Shown here piece after piece: positions 51,157 to 60,527 of a stretch of 64,000 bases of DNA. The position numbers and the translations under genes were made by a program. Positions within the stretch are counted from its first letter, which is position 1, and each line of letters starts with the position of its first letter. Location: positions 1,380,755 through 1,444,754 of the forward strand of contig NZ_AP024563.1 of NCBI RefSeq assembly GCF_018409545.1, written 5' to 3'. The notes beneath the pieces were generated by a model. The model saw only the letters and a program-made list of their open reading frames with translations, was not told the origin of the DNA and did not search any database. The DNA is from Allochromatium tepidum (GTDB lineage: Bacteria > Pseudomonadota > Gammaproteobacteria > Chromatiales > Chromatiaceae).

Positions 51157-51579
51157 CTATTGATTGCGCGCAAAGAGCAGCAGTAGATCGAAGGCCAGAC
51201 CGCGCTGAGCACCGATGGTGGCCGGGTCGAAGCCGTGCTCGAAGAAGGGCGCGAAGTTGGGATGACGCCGAATATCCTCTTCGGTCACCTTTTTGAAGCC
51301 CATGCTCCATTGCTCGAAGCTGCGGGCCGGGATCTCGCTGCGCTCCAGCTCGATCAGGCCGAAGTGACGCGCATCCCGCGCAACGCGGGCATAGGTCTCA
51401 TCGACCGCCTCGGCTTCACCTTCCAGCACCTGGATGAAACACCCCTCGGCATAGAGCAACATGCCCGTAATGCCATTACGGGCGTTGTAGCGCGCTGAGC
51501 TGTCGAGAATGGCCTTGAGTTCGGCAGGCTCGTACTCGTGACGAGCCGTGCTCATGTAGATGATATGGATCAGTGGCAT
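51157..51579 (-). CDS. BLUF domain blue-light photoreceptor (short, stand-alone)
   Basis: 140 residues. The flavin-site residues fit AppA numbering exactly: Tyr8 (HIIYMSTA), Asn32 and Gln50 (GCFIQVLEG), with the same Tyr-Gln spacing of 42. NGITGMLLYAEGCFIQ is the family core. After the BLUF fold there is only a short C-terminal helical cap, so output must go through a partner protein. The next gene on the strand encodes a degenerate HD-GYP protein, a plausible partner. Confidence 0.93.
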   Translation of the reverse strand: MPLIHIIYMSTARHEYEPAELKAILDSSARYNARNGITGMLLYAEGCFIQVLEGEAEAVDETYARVARDARHFGLIELERSEIPARSFEQWSMGFKKVTEEDIRRHPNFAPFFEHGFDPATIGAQRGLAFDLLLLFARNQ

Positions 51580-51712
51580 GGGATTTTACCAGACTGGACG
51601 GGTCGCGAGCGTGCCGTATCTACTGGATCAGCATACCGGGTCGATCGGATTTTCGTCCATGAGATTCGTCGTTCGTCCCCGTGCGTATCCTGGAGTAGAC
51701 AGGGTTCGAGCG

Positions 51713-51736
51713 AAAAAATGGGGCCGGATGGCCCCA
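51713..51736 (-). terminator. Intrinsic terminator of the glnK-amtB operon
   Basis: Read on the minus strand: TGGGGCC-ATCC-GGCCCCA followed by TTTTTT. It lies 84 bases after the amtB stop. Confidence 0.92.
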
Positions 51737-51819
51737 AAATCACAACAACAGTCAAAGCATGATGGACGTGTCCCGGTCTCGGGACGGTGGCCGGACGGCG
51801 CCGGCCACCCGTGCGCGGA

Positions 51820-53169
51820 TCAGAGGATGTAGCCGCGTTCGTCGTGCTGCGAGAGATCCAGACCCATGGTCTCCTGCTCTTCGGTCACACGCAGACCCAT
51901 GGTGGACTTGATCCCCAGCAGGATCAGCCAGCTCAGGACACCGCCATAGACCAGGGTGGCCACGACCGAGACGAACTGGATGATCACCTGCACGCCGATA
52001 CCTTCGACGCCGTCGGCCAGTCCGGAGCCGCCCAGGAAGGGCGCGGCGAAGACGCCGGTGAGGATGGCCCCGACGATGCCGGCCACACCATGCACGCCCC
52101 AGACGTCGAGCGAGTCGTCATAGCCGAGCTTGCGCTTGAGCTTGGTCGCGGCGATGAAGGCGAAGAGCGCGCCGGAAAAGCCGATGACGATCGCGCCCAT
52201 GGGACCGGCGGTGCCCGAGGCCGGGGTGATGGCGACCAGACCGGCGACCGCGCCGGTAGCGATACCCAGCACCGAGGGTTTGCCGTGATTGATCCACTCG
52301 ATGAACATCCAGGTCAGGGCCGCCGTGGCCGTGGCCAGTTGGGTGACCGTCATCGCCATGCCCGCGGTGCCGTCGGCGGCCAGCTCGGATCCGGCGTTGA
52401 AGCCGAACCAGCCGACCCACAGCATTGAGGCGCCCATCACCGTCAGGCCCAGGTTGTGCGGCGGCATGGCGGTTCCCGGATAACCCTTGCGCGGACCGAG
52501 CACGATCGCGGCCATGAGGGCGGCGATACCGGCGTTGATGTGGACCACGGTGCCGCCGGCGAAGTCGAGCGCTGCGCCGCCTTTCTCGGTGAGTCCCAGG
52601 ATGGCGCCCAGATTGGCGATCCAGCCGCCGCCCCAGACCCAGTGCCAGATCGGTACATAGACCAGGGTCATCCAGACCGCCATGAAGACCAGCATGGCCG
52701 AGAACTTCATGCGCTCGGCGAAGGCGCCGACGATGAGCGCCGGGGTGATGATGGCGAAGGTCATCTGGAAGGTCATGTAGAGCGACTCGGGGATGGTGCC
52801 GGCGAGCGAGTCGACCGTCAGGCCCGAGAGGAACAGGCGATCCAGACCGCCGATGATCGATTGCAGCGAGCCGCCGTCGGTATAGGCCAGGCTATAGCCG
52901 TAGATGGCCCACAGCAAGCTCATCATCGCGGTGATGGCGAAACACTGCATGAGCACCGAGAGCACGTTCTTGGCGCGCACCAGACCGGCATAGAACAGCG
53001 AGAGTCCGGGGATGGTCATGAACAGCACCAGCGCGGTGGCCGTCAGCATCCAGGCCGTGTCGCCGGTGTCGAGCGTCGCCTCTTCCTGGGCGAACGCCAG
53101 GAAGGGGATGAGCATCAGCCCGATCGCGAGCAACGGTCGGAACAGGCGTGGGATCAGAGTCGAATTCAT
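51820..53169 (-). CDS. amtB: Ammonium transporter AmtB
   Basis: 449 residues with a signal peptide (cleavage near LAFAQ) and eleven membrane segments. The twin-His pore motifs are in TVVHINAGIAAL and VWGVHGVAGIVG. The gate and NH4+ site region with PIWHWVWGGGWI is present. It conducts ammonium and is closed by unmodified GlnK, encoded 24 bases upstream in the same operon. Confidence 0.96.
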   Translation of the reverse strand: MNSTLIPRLFRPLLAIGLMLIPFLAFAQEEATLDTGDTAWMLTATALVLFMTIPGLSLFYAGLVRAKNVLSVLMQCFAITAMMSLLWAIYGYSLAYTDGGSLQSIIGGLDRLFLSGLTVDSLAGTIPESLYMTFQMTFAIITPALIVGAFAERMKFSAMLVFMAVWMTLVYVPIWHWVWGGGWIANLGAILGLTEKGGAALDFAGGTVVHINAGIAALMAAIVLGPRKGYPGTAMPPHNLGLTVMGASMLWVGWFGFNAGSELAADGTAGMAMTVTQLATATAALTWMFIEWINHGKPSVLGIATGAVAGLVAITPASGTAGPMGAIVIGFSGALFAFIAATKLKRKLGYDDSLDVWGVHGVAGIVGAILTGVFAAPFLGGSGLADGVEGIGVQVIIQFVSVVATLVYGGVLSWLILLGIKSTMGLRVTEEQETMGLDLSQHDERGYIL

Positions 53170-53193
53170 CTTGGGGATCTCCGGGGGCTTGGA

Positions 53194-54389
<1,196 letters not shown>

Positions 54390-54499
54390 GGATGGTTCCT
54401 CGTACTGGGTTGTAGGCTGCTGGACTCGATCTGGGACATCGACGGCTCGACGGGATGGTCGGTGCGAGCAGTTCGGTCCTGGATGCGTGTCGGCACTGA

Positions 54500-54515
54500 T
54501 GCAGAGAGCGTGCCA
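54500..54515 (-). promoter_or_regulatory. Sigma-54-type promoter of porin-glnK-amtB
   Basis: Minus strand TGGCACGCTCTCTGCA: GG-N10-GC spacing is exact, and only one position differs from the TGGCACG-N4-TTGCA consensus. Predicted start about 100 bases before the porin start codon. RpoN control of porin-glnK-amtB fits nitrogen limitation. Confidence 0.7.
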
Positions 54516-54671
54516 TCGTGCGTTCAGGTCGGGAACCGTCCGCGCCCGATGCGGATATCCCTTAAGACCTCTGGGGGTTCGAGGACGGTCTGGAGTTGTT
54601 TTTACAAGGGTGAGGCGTCGCGGGCGGGCGGATGTTTTTCGGTCTCATGTGCGAAAGTCACCACAGCCATA

Positions 54672-54688
54672 TGCACCAAAATGAGGCA
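54672..54688. promoter_or_regulatory. NtrC-like binding site
   Basis: TGCACC-AAAAT-GAGGCA matches the TGCACC-N5-GGTGCA NtrC consensus at 10 of 12 positions. It lies about 160 bases upstream of the sigma-54-type promoter on the minus strand, a normal enhancer distance. Confidence 0.5.
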
Positions 54689-54764
54689 CTCCGATTCGTT
54701 CAGGGCGAATGGATGCACGCTCATGGAGCGAGCGCGAATAGAAGACGGTTCGCGAACACGACCC

Positions 54765-54770
54765 TATAAT
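54765..54770 (+). promoter_or_regulatory. Candidate -10 element for ubiK-comM
   Basis: TATAAT, 43 bases before the ubiK start. No good -35 is visible at 16-18 bases upstream. Confidence 0.4.
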
Positions 54771-54813
54771 GTCCACCCAAGGTTTCTTCCACCTCTATTC
54801 AAGGTCTTTTCCG

Positions 54814-55080
54814 ATGTTGGATCCAAAACACTTCGACGATCTGTTCCAGCGCCTGTCGACGGCCATGCCGAAGGGGCTCCAGGTCTTGCAGGACGACGTC
54901 AACCGCAATCTGCGCGCCTCGCTGGAGGCCTGGCTGTCGCGGCTCGATCTGGTCACGCGCGAGGAGTTCGACGTGCAGTCGGCGGTGCTGGCGCGCACGC
55001 GCGAGAAACTCGCAGCGCTGGAATCCCAGGTCGCCGAGCTGGAGCGTGCGCTCGCCGTTTCCGGCGGTCGCGCGGGCTGA
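54814..55080 (+). CDS. ubiK: Ubiquinone biosynthesis accessory factor UbiK
   Basis: 88 residues from ATG 54814 (MLDPKHFDDLFQRLSTAMPK). LDLVTREEFDVQSAVLART then a C-terminal coiled coil (REKLAALESQVAELERAL) is the BMFP/UbiK pattern. It supports UbiJ in the aerobic ubiquinone-synthesis complex in E. coli. No UbiJ gene is nearby. An ATG at 54769 adds a poorly conserved leader. Confidence 0.9.
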   Translation: MLDPKHFDDLFQRLSTAMPKGLQVLQDDVNRNLRASLEAWLSRLDLVTREEFDVQSAVLARTREKLAALESQVAELERALAVSGGRAG

Positions 55081-55095
55081 TTCGAGGGTCGAGTC

Positions 55096-56613
55096 TTGGG
55101 CCTGTGCGTATTGCACAGCCGCGGGCGGCTCGGGATCGAGGCCCCGCCCGTGACCGTGGAGGTCCAGCTCTCGGGCGGACTGCCCGCGATGTCGATCGTG
55201 GGTCTGCCCGAGATGGCGGTGCGCGAGAGCAAGGATCGAGTCCATGGCGCGCTCGTCAACAACAAATTCCAAATCCCCAACGGGCGGGTCACGATCAATC
55301 TCGCCCCCGCCGATCTGCCCAAGGAGGGCGGGCGCTTCGATCTGCCGATCGCGCTCGGCACCCTGGGCGCCATGGGCCAGATCAGGACCGATCTGCTCGA
55401 ACACTACGAGTTCATCGGCGAGCTGGCCCTGTCCGGCGCGCTGCGCCCGATCCAGGGCGTGCTCCCGATCGCCCTGGCCGCGCGCGCGGCCGGTCGGGCG
55501 CTGATCCTGCCCGAGGCGAACGCCGCCGAGGCCGCCATCGTCGAGGGGTTGGAGGTGCGCCCGGCGGCGCATCTGCGCGAGGTCTGCGCCCATCTCAACG
55601 GCGCCGAACCGCTCGCCGTCCAGCGTGGCGACGATCGCTTCCAGCTCCGCCCCGAGTATCCGGACCTGTCCGATGTGCGCGGTCAGGAGCACGGCAAGCG
55701 CGGACTGGAGATCGCGGCGAGCGGCGGACACTCGATCCTGATGGTCGGACCGCCCGGCACCGGCAAATCGATGCTGGCCATGCGTCTGCCGGGCCTGCTG
55801 CCGCCATTGAGCGAGTCCGAGGCGCTGGAGGCGGCGGCGATCCGCTCGGTCGGCGGACGCGATCCTTTCGATCCGGCGCGCTGGCTGGAACGTCCCTTTC
55901 GCTCGCCGCATCACACCGCCTCGGCCGTGGCCCTGGTCGGCGGCGGCACCCATCCGCGACCGGGCGAGATCTCGCTGGCCCATCATGGCGTGCTCTTTCT
56001 CGACGAGCTGCCCGAGTTCGATCGCCGGGTGCTGGAGGTGTTGCGCGAGCCGCTGGAGTCGGGTTGGATCGACATCTCGCGAGCCGCGCGTCAGGTCCGC
56101 TTTCCGGCGCGCTTTCAGATGGTCGCGGCCATGAACCCCTGTCCCTGCGGCTATCTGGGCGACAGCACCGGACGCTGCCATTGCAGCACCGAGCAGGTGG
56201 CGCGGTATCGCCGACGCCTCTCAGGTCCGCTGCTCGACCGCATCGATCTGCATGTCGAGGTCTTGCGCCTGGAGGTGGGTCAGCTCACCGGACCGACGCC
56301 GCGTACGACCGAAACCACGGCCCAGGTGCGCGCCCGGGTGATGGCCGCGCGCGAACGCCAGCTCGCGCGCGCCGGTAAGCCCAATGCCGCCCTGGCGCCC
56401 GCCGAGATCGAGCGTGACTGCGTGCTCGACACCGCCGGCCGGCGGCTGATGGAACAGGCTCTGACGCGGCTCGCACTCTCGGCGCGCGCCTACCATCGCA
56501 TCCTCAAGGTCGCGCGCACCATCGCCGATCTGGCCGACGCCGAGCGCATCGACACCACACATCTGAGCGAGGCCATCGGCTATCGACGGCTCGATCGGGG
56601 CGTGAAAGTTTGA
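55096..56613 (+). CDS. comM: ComM/YifB family Mg-chelatase-like AAA+ ATPase
   Basis: 505 residues with a TTG start at 55096, supported by alignment of GLCVLHSRGRLGIEAPPVTV to the family N-terminus. A Lon-protease-like fold domain precedes the AAA+ module. Walker A is GPPGTGKS (218-225), and Walker B is in GVLFLDELPEF. AMNPCPCGYLGD and the C-terminal zinc-like CHCSTEQV region follow. ComM is a hexameric branch-migration helicase that helps integrate DNA during natural transformation. A comF homologue sits at the start of the window. Confidence 0.94.
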   Translation: MGLCVLHSRGRLGIEAPPVTVEVQLSGGLPAMSIVGLPEMAVRESKDRVHGALVNNKFQIPNGRVTINLAPADLPKEGGRFDLPIALGTLGAMGQIRTDLLEHYEFIGELALSGALRPIQGVLPIALAARAAGRALILPEANAAEAAIVEGLEVRPAAHLREVCAHLNGAEPLAVQRGDDRFQLRPEYPDLSDVRGQEHGKRGLEIAASGGHSILMVGPPGTGKSMLAMRLPGLLPPLSESEALEAAAIRSVGGRDPFDPARWLERPFRSPHHTASAVALVGGGTHPRPGEISLAHHGVLFLDELPEFDRRVLEVLREPLESGWIDISRAARQVRFPARFQMVAAMNPCPCGYLGDSTGRCHCSTEQVARYRRRLSGPLLDRIDLHVEVLRLEVGQLTGPTPRTTETTAQVRARVMAARERQLARAGKPNAALAPAEIERDCVLDTAGRRLMEQALTRLALSARAYHRILKVARTIADLADAERIDTTHLSEAIGYRRLDRGVKV

Positions 56614-56741
56614 AGCCACGCCATTTCCGCGAGGCCGTGCACGGCTTATCATGTGAACGCGCGCCGGCTCCCATCTGAGGCGCCGGGTGCGCGACCGTCG
56701 CCGTCATCGCCGATCGTTGTAACGTACCAACAGAGGGCGCC

Positions 56742-57977
56742 ATGGATCGTCAACAAGCCGCGAATTTCATGCTCGACTGTCTGCGCAAGATGACGCAGAA
56801 AAACGGGTCCGATCTCTTCATCTCGGCCGGATTCCCGCCCGCCTGCAAGATCCATGGGCGCATGACGCCGATGAGCACTCAGGCCCTGTCCGGCGAGCAG
56901 ACCAATATTCTGGTGCGCTCGATCATGAACGATCGCCAGGTGCGCGACTTCGACGCGCACAAGGAGTGCAACTTCGCCATCAGTCCCAAGGGCATCGGGC
57001 GTTTTCGCGTCAATGCCTTCGTGCAGCAGGGGCTGTCGGGCGCGGTGCTGCGCACCATCAACTCCGGCATCCCGACCATCGACGAGCTGAAGCTGCCGCC
57101 GGTGCTCAAAGAGATCGTGATGAACAAGCGCGGCCTGGTGCTCGTGGTCGGCGGCACCGGCTCGGGCAAGTCGACCTCGCTCGCGGCCATGCTCGGGCAT
57201 CGCAACGCCAACAGTTACGGCCACATCATCACCATCGAAGACCCGGTCGAATACGTGCACCCGCACATCAACTGTCTGATCACGCAGCGCGAGGTCGGCG
57301 TCGATACCGAGAGCTGGGATGCCGCGCTCGTCAACACCCTGCGTCAGGCTCCGGACGTGATCCTGATCGGCGAGATCCGCACCCGCGAGACCATGGAGCA
57401 TGCGATCAACTTCGCCGAGACCGGACACCTCTGTCTCTCGACCCTGCACGCCAACAGTGCCAACCAGGCGCTCGACCGCATCATCAACCTCTTCCCCGAG
57501 GAGCGCCGCGGTCAGCTCCTGATGGACCTCTCGCTCAATCTCAACGCCATCATCTCGCAGCGTCTGCTGCCCTGCACCGACGGCGGCCGTGTCGCCGCCG
57601 TCGAGATCATGCTCAACTCGCCGCTGATCCAGGATCTGATCTTCAAAGGCGATGTCGGCGGCATCAAGGCAGTCATGAAGAAGTCGCGCGAACTCGGGAT
57701 GCAGACCTTCGACATGGCGCTGTTCGATCTCTACGAAGCCGGCAAGATCAGCTATGAGGATGCCCTGCGCAACGCCGATTCCATGAACGGTCTGCGTCTG
57801 GCGATCAAGCTGGAAGGACGCGCGACGCGCGAGAAGGATCACTTCGGCAGCACCGATGGCCTGTCGATCCTGAGCGACGAGGACGAAGAGGGCGGCCAGG
57901 ATTCGAGTCTGTTCGGCGAGTCCTCGCCGGTCTCGACCATCGAAGACCCGCCGACACGCTTCACGCCGAATCGATGA
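56742..57977 (+). CDS. pilU: PilU-type pilus retraction ATPase
   Basis: 411 residues. ECNFAISPKGIGRFRVNAF and the overall pattern match PilU better than PilT. Walker A is GGTGSGKS (137-144); ITIEDPVEYVH (Asp box), REVGVDTES and GEIRTRETMEHA follow. The His box STLHANSANQALDRI is intact. It is a hexameric motor at the type IV pilus base that assists retraction. It carries an acidic C-terminal extension after residue about 365. Followed 26 bases later by a second pilU-like gene. Confidence 0.9.
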   Translation: MDRQQAANFMLDCLRKMTQKNGSDLFISAGFPPACKIHGRMTPMSTQALSGEQTNILVRSIMNDRQVRDFDAHKECNFAISPKGIGRFRVNAFVQQGLSGAVLRTINSGIPTIDELKLPPVLKEIVMNKRGLVLVVGGTGSGKSTSLAAMLGHRNANSYGHIITIEDPVEYVHPHINCLITQREVGVDTESWDAALVNTLRQAPDVILIGEIRTRETMEHAINFAETGHLCLSTLHANSANQALDRIINLFPEERRGQLLMDLSLNLNAIISQRLLPCTDGGRVAAVEIMLNSPLIQDLIFKGDVGGIKAVMKKSRELGMQTFDMALFDLYEAGKISYEDALRNADSMNGLRLAIKLEGRATREKDHFGSTDGLSILSDEDEEGGQDSSLFGESSPVSTIEDPPTRFTPNR

Positions 57978-58003
57978 AAAACGAGCCGCGACGGTAAGCC
58001 ACC

Positions 58004-59059
58004 ATGGACATCAAGCCCTATCTCGAACTCATGGTCAAGCACAAGGCTTCGGACTTGTTCTTCGCCGCCGGCACCCAGGTCAAGATCAAGATCGAGGGCG
58101 TGATCCGCTCGGTCGGCGAGACGGTGCTGACGGCGGAGGCCTGTCGGGCGGCGGTCGAGGGCATCATGACCCCCGAGCAGATCAAGGAACTGGAACGCGA
58201 GCGGGAGCTGGATTTCGCCATCGCCCTGGAAGGCAAGGCACGCTTCCGCGTCAACGCCTATTTCCAGCGCGGTCAGCCGGCGATGGTGTTGCGCTACATC
58301 CGCGCCAATGTGCCCACGATCGAGGAACTCAACGTCCCGCCGATCCTCTCGCAGTTGATCATGCACAAGCGCGGGATCATCCTCATGGTCGGCGCCACCG
58401 GCTCGGGCAAGTCGACCACGCTCGCGGCCATGATCAATCATCGCAATCGCAATTCGACCGGCCACATCGTCACCATCGAGGATCCGATCGAGTTCACCCA
58501 CACCCACCAGCAGTGCATCGTCAGCCAGCGTGAGATCGGCATCGACACCAAGAGCTATGCCAACGCGCTCAAGAGCGTGCTGCGCGAGGCGCCGGACGTG
58601 GTGCTGATCGGTGAGATTCGTACCCGCGAGACCATGGAGGCGGCGATCGAGCTGGCCGGAACCGGACATCTGGCGATCTCGACCCTGCATGCCAACAATG
58701 CCTATCAAGCCATGGAACGCATCATCAACATGTTTCCGCAGGAAATGCACAAGACGCTGTTCATGGATCTCTCGGCCTACATGCGCGCCATCCTGTCGCA
58801 GCGTCTGGTGCGTACCAAGGACGGCTCGCGCTGTGCGGCGATCGAGATCCTCGTCAACACGCCGCACATCGCCGACCTGATCCGCGACGGACGGGTCGAC
58901 GCCATCAACGAGGCGATGCAGGAAAGCAGTGCCGGGGGCATGTGCACCTTCGACGACGCGCTGCTGGCGCTCTACAACGCCGGCACCATCACCATGGAAG
59001 AGGCCCTGGCGAATGCCGACTCGGCGGCCAATCTGGAGGCGAAGATCCATTTCGGCTGA
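58004..59059 (+). CDS. Second PilT/PilU-family retraction ATPase
   Basis: 351 residues, shorter than its neighbour and lacking the C-terminal extension. Walker A is GATGSGKST (130-138); TIEDPIEFTHTHQQ, GEIRTRETMEAA and STLHANNAYQAMERI are intact, so it should be an active motor. It resembles PilU more than PilT, with MVLRYIRANVPTIEELNVPP. Together the two genes form a tandem operon; no classical pilT is in the window. Confidence 0.88.
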   Translation: MDIKPYLELMVKHKASDLFFAAGTQVKIKIEGVIRSVGETVLTAEACRAAVEGIMTPEQIKELERERELDFAIALEGKARFRVNAYFQRGQPAMVLRYIRANVPTIEELNVPPILSQLIMHKRGIILMVGATGSGKSTTLAAMINHRNRNSTGHIVTIEDPIEFTHTHQQCIVSQREIGIDTKSYANALKSVLREAPDVVLIGEIRTRETMEAAIELAGTGHLAISTLHANNAYQAMERIINMFPQEMHKTLFMDLSAYMRAILSQRLVRTKDGSRCAAIEILVNTPHIADLIRDGRVDAINEAMQESSAGGMCTFDDALLALYNAGTITMEEALANADSAANLEAKIHFG

Positions 59060-59083
59060 GGCCGTCGCCCGGAAGTCAGGGCG

Positions 59084-59653
59084 CTAGATCCAGAGTGAGG
59101 CGAGTTCCAGGGTCAGTTCGACGAAAGGCGGAACCTGGACCGCTTCTTCACCGTCGGCCTGGAGCTGAAGCTGCCAGGCACCATCCAGTAACGCATAGAC
59201 TTCTAGGGTGCGTTTGGCCGGATCGACCAGCCACACATGGGCCACGCCATACTGCGCATAGATCGGTAGCTTGATCTGGCGGTCCTTGCTCGCCGTGGCG
59301 GGCGAGAGGATCTCGCAGATCCAGTCCGGCACGACCTCGAAACGATGCCCCTCGGGGATTCGAGGCATACGCTCACGCCGCCAACCGGCCAGATCGGGAA
59401 CCGCGACCTCCTGATCGCGGATGAAATGGACTTCGGGTTCGACCAGGATCCACCAGCCGCCGGGACCGTCATCGCCGTCATCGTAGCCGCGACCGATAGT
59501 GCGATCGAGTCGCACGGCGGCTCGACCATGCGGCCCCGTGGGGCGCGGCATGGTGTGGATCTGTCCGGCCAGGATCTCGCCGGTCAGTCCCTCGGGCAGG
59601 TCGGCGAGCTGTTCATAGAGTGTCGGACGATAGGCGAGCGCTGGGGATGGCAT
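59084..59653 (-). CDS. Uma2 family (DUF820) putative endonuclease
   Basis: 189 residues from ATG 59653, which has AGGAGG eight bases upstream; ATG 59659 is too close to that site. GEILAGQIHTMPRPTGPHGR, AVPDLAGWRRERMP and PDWICEILSPATASKDR are the DUF820 pattern, a restriction-endonuclease-like fold with Asp and Glu-x-Leu metal ligands. The function of these proteins is unknown; they are abundant in cyanobacteria and patchy elsewhere. Next to remnants of defence-type genes. Confidence 0.85.
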   Translation of the reverse strand: MPSPALAYRPTLYEQLADLPEGLTGEILAGQIHTMPRPTGPHGRAAVRLDRTIGRGYDDGDDGPGGWWILVEPEVHFIRDQEVAVPDLAGWRRERMPRIPEGHRFEVVPDWICEILSPATASKDRQIKLPIYAQYGVAHVWLVDPAKRTLEVYALLDGAWQLQLQADGEEAVQVPPFVELTLELASLWI

Positions 59654-59716
59654 CGACATGACCTCCTGTGTATCGAGAACGAAGACGGTTCGATTGCGGC
59701 CTGCCACGCGATCAGG

Positions 59717-60040
59717 TCAATCGAGAAGCCGGGGTCCGTTTCGGCTGAGCCGTTCCACGCCCAGGGCATCGAGTTGGGCGATCAGGCTGTGAAAGCCGAC
59801 GTGCTCCTGCTCCAGACGCCGGTTCGGGCCGAAACGGTTCTGTTGCAGATCCTGATAGAGGGCGCGCTCCTCGTCGGTCAGCCGCTGTAGCTCGGCGCGC
59901 GCGGGCTTGTCCTCGACGCCCCAGAGGACGCGGTGGGCCTCGAATGTCGTGCGATTCATGAGCAGGGAGCGCGTCCGGTCGAAGTGGGCGCGCAGTTGGT
60001 CCAGGATGGCGAAGCCGTGGGTGTCGATGTCGCCCCAGTA
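59717..60040 (-). pseudogene. C-terminal remnant of a Wadjet JetD-type protein
   Basis: About 107 codons ending at TAG/TGA 59717. They read YWGDIDTHGFAILDQL, then SLLMNRTTFEAHRVLWG, LTDEERALYQDL, GPNRRLEQEHVGFHSLI. This is the C-terminal Toprim-like DUF2220 part of JetD, with the Asp-x-Asp of GDIDTHG. The codon before the first Tyr is TGA and no start precedes it; sequence upstream belongs to an unrelated AAA-ATPase gene. JetA, JetB and JetC are absent, so this is a relic of a plasmid-defence system. Confidence 0.8.
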
Positions 60041-60468
60041 TCAGAACCACCACGGGCCTGGCGAATCAGCGCGCCGAAACAACCGGGGATGTCCTTGTCT
60101 GCCCCGTCGCCGGCGATCCCGAGCCGCTCGCCATTGGTGTCGAGCAAATCGCGGATGCGCCGGTCCAATTCGGTGCGGCTTTGCACCACACCGGCGGCAA
60201 AGTCGAGCAGGATCACCGGGTGGCGCTGACTCCAGTCCCAGCGGTCATGGATGTGCAGACCACGAAACAACGCCTCGCTGCCCTCGAACAGTTCCTTGAG
60301 CGTATCGACGAACAAACTCTTGCCGAAGCGCCGGGGGCGCGAGAGGAAAAAGGCTTTGCCTTGTTGCGCGAGGGCTTCCGCCTCGGCGGTCTTGTCGACG
60401 TAGCAATAACCGCCGTTGCGAATTTGGCGGAAGGTTTGGATGCCAAGCGGCAGGGGGTGTTTAGACAT
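60039..60468 (-). pseudogene. N-terminal remnant of an AAA-ATPase-like / PD-(D/E)XK nuclease family protein
   Basis: From ATG 60468 (GAGGTG six bases upstream): PLPLGIQTFRQIRNGGYCYV then DKT, Walker A SRPRRFGKS (43-51), HPVILLDFA and the segment to FGALIRQ (60058). This is the N-terminus of the PF09820-type AAA family normally followed by a C-terminal nuclease domain, over 500 residues in all. After 60058 the frame is lost; PVVVLI in the next frame is the expected Walker B strand. It then runs directly into the JetD remnant. Confidence 0.78.
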
Positions 60469-60527
60469 GGCCGGCACCTCAAACTGGGGTGGTTTTCCGC
60501 ATGGAACAAATCGACCGCCAAGGATCT

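Noticed and set aside
50943-51310. N-terminal extension of the HD-GYP frame into the BLUF gene
   Set aside because: Low-complexity Arg-rich sequence overlapping a clear BLUF gene; the ATG at 51067 is the plausible start.
54769-54813. Earlier ATG for ubiK
   Set aside because: It lies on the candidate -10 element and adds residues not seen in the family.
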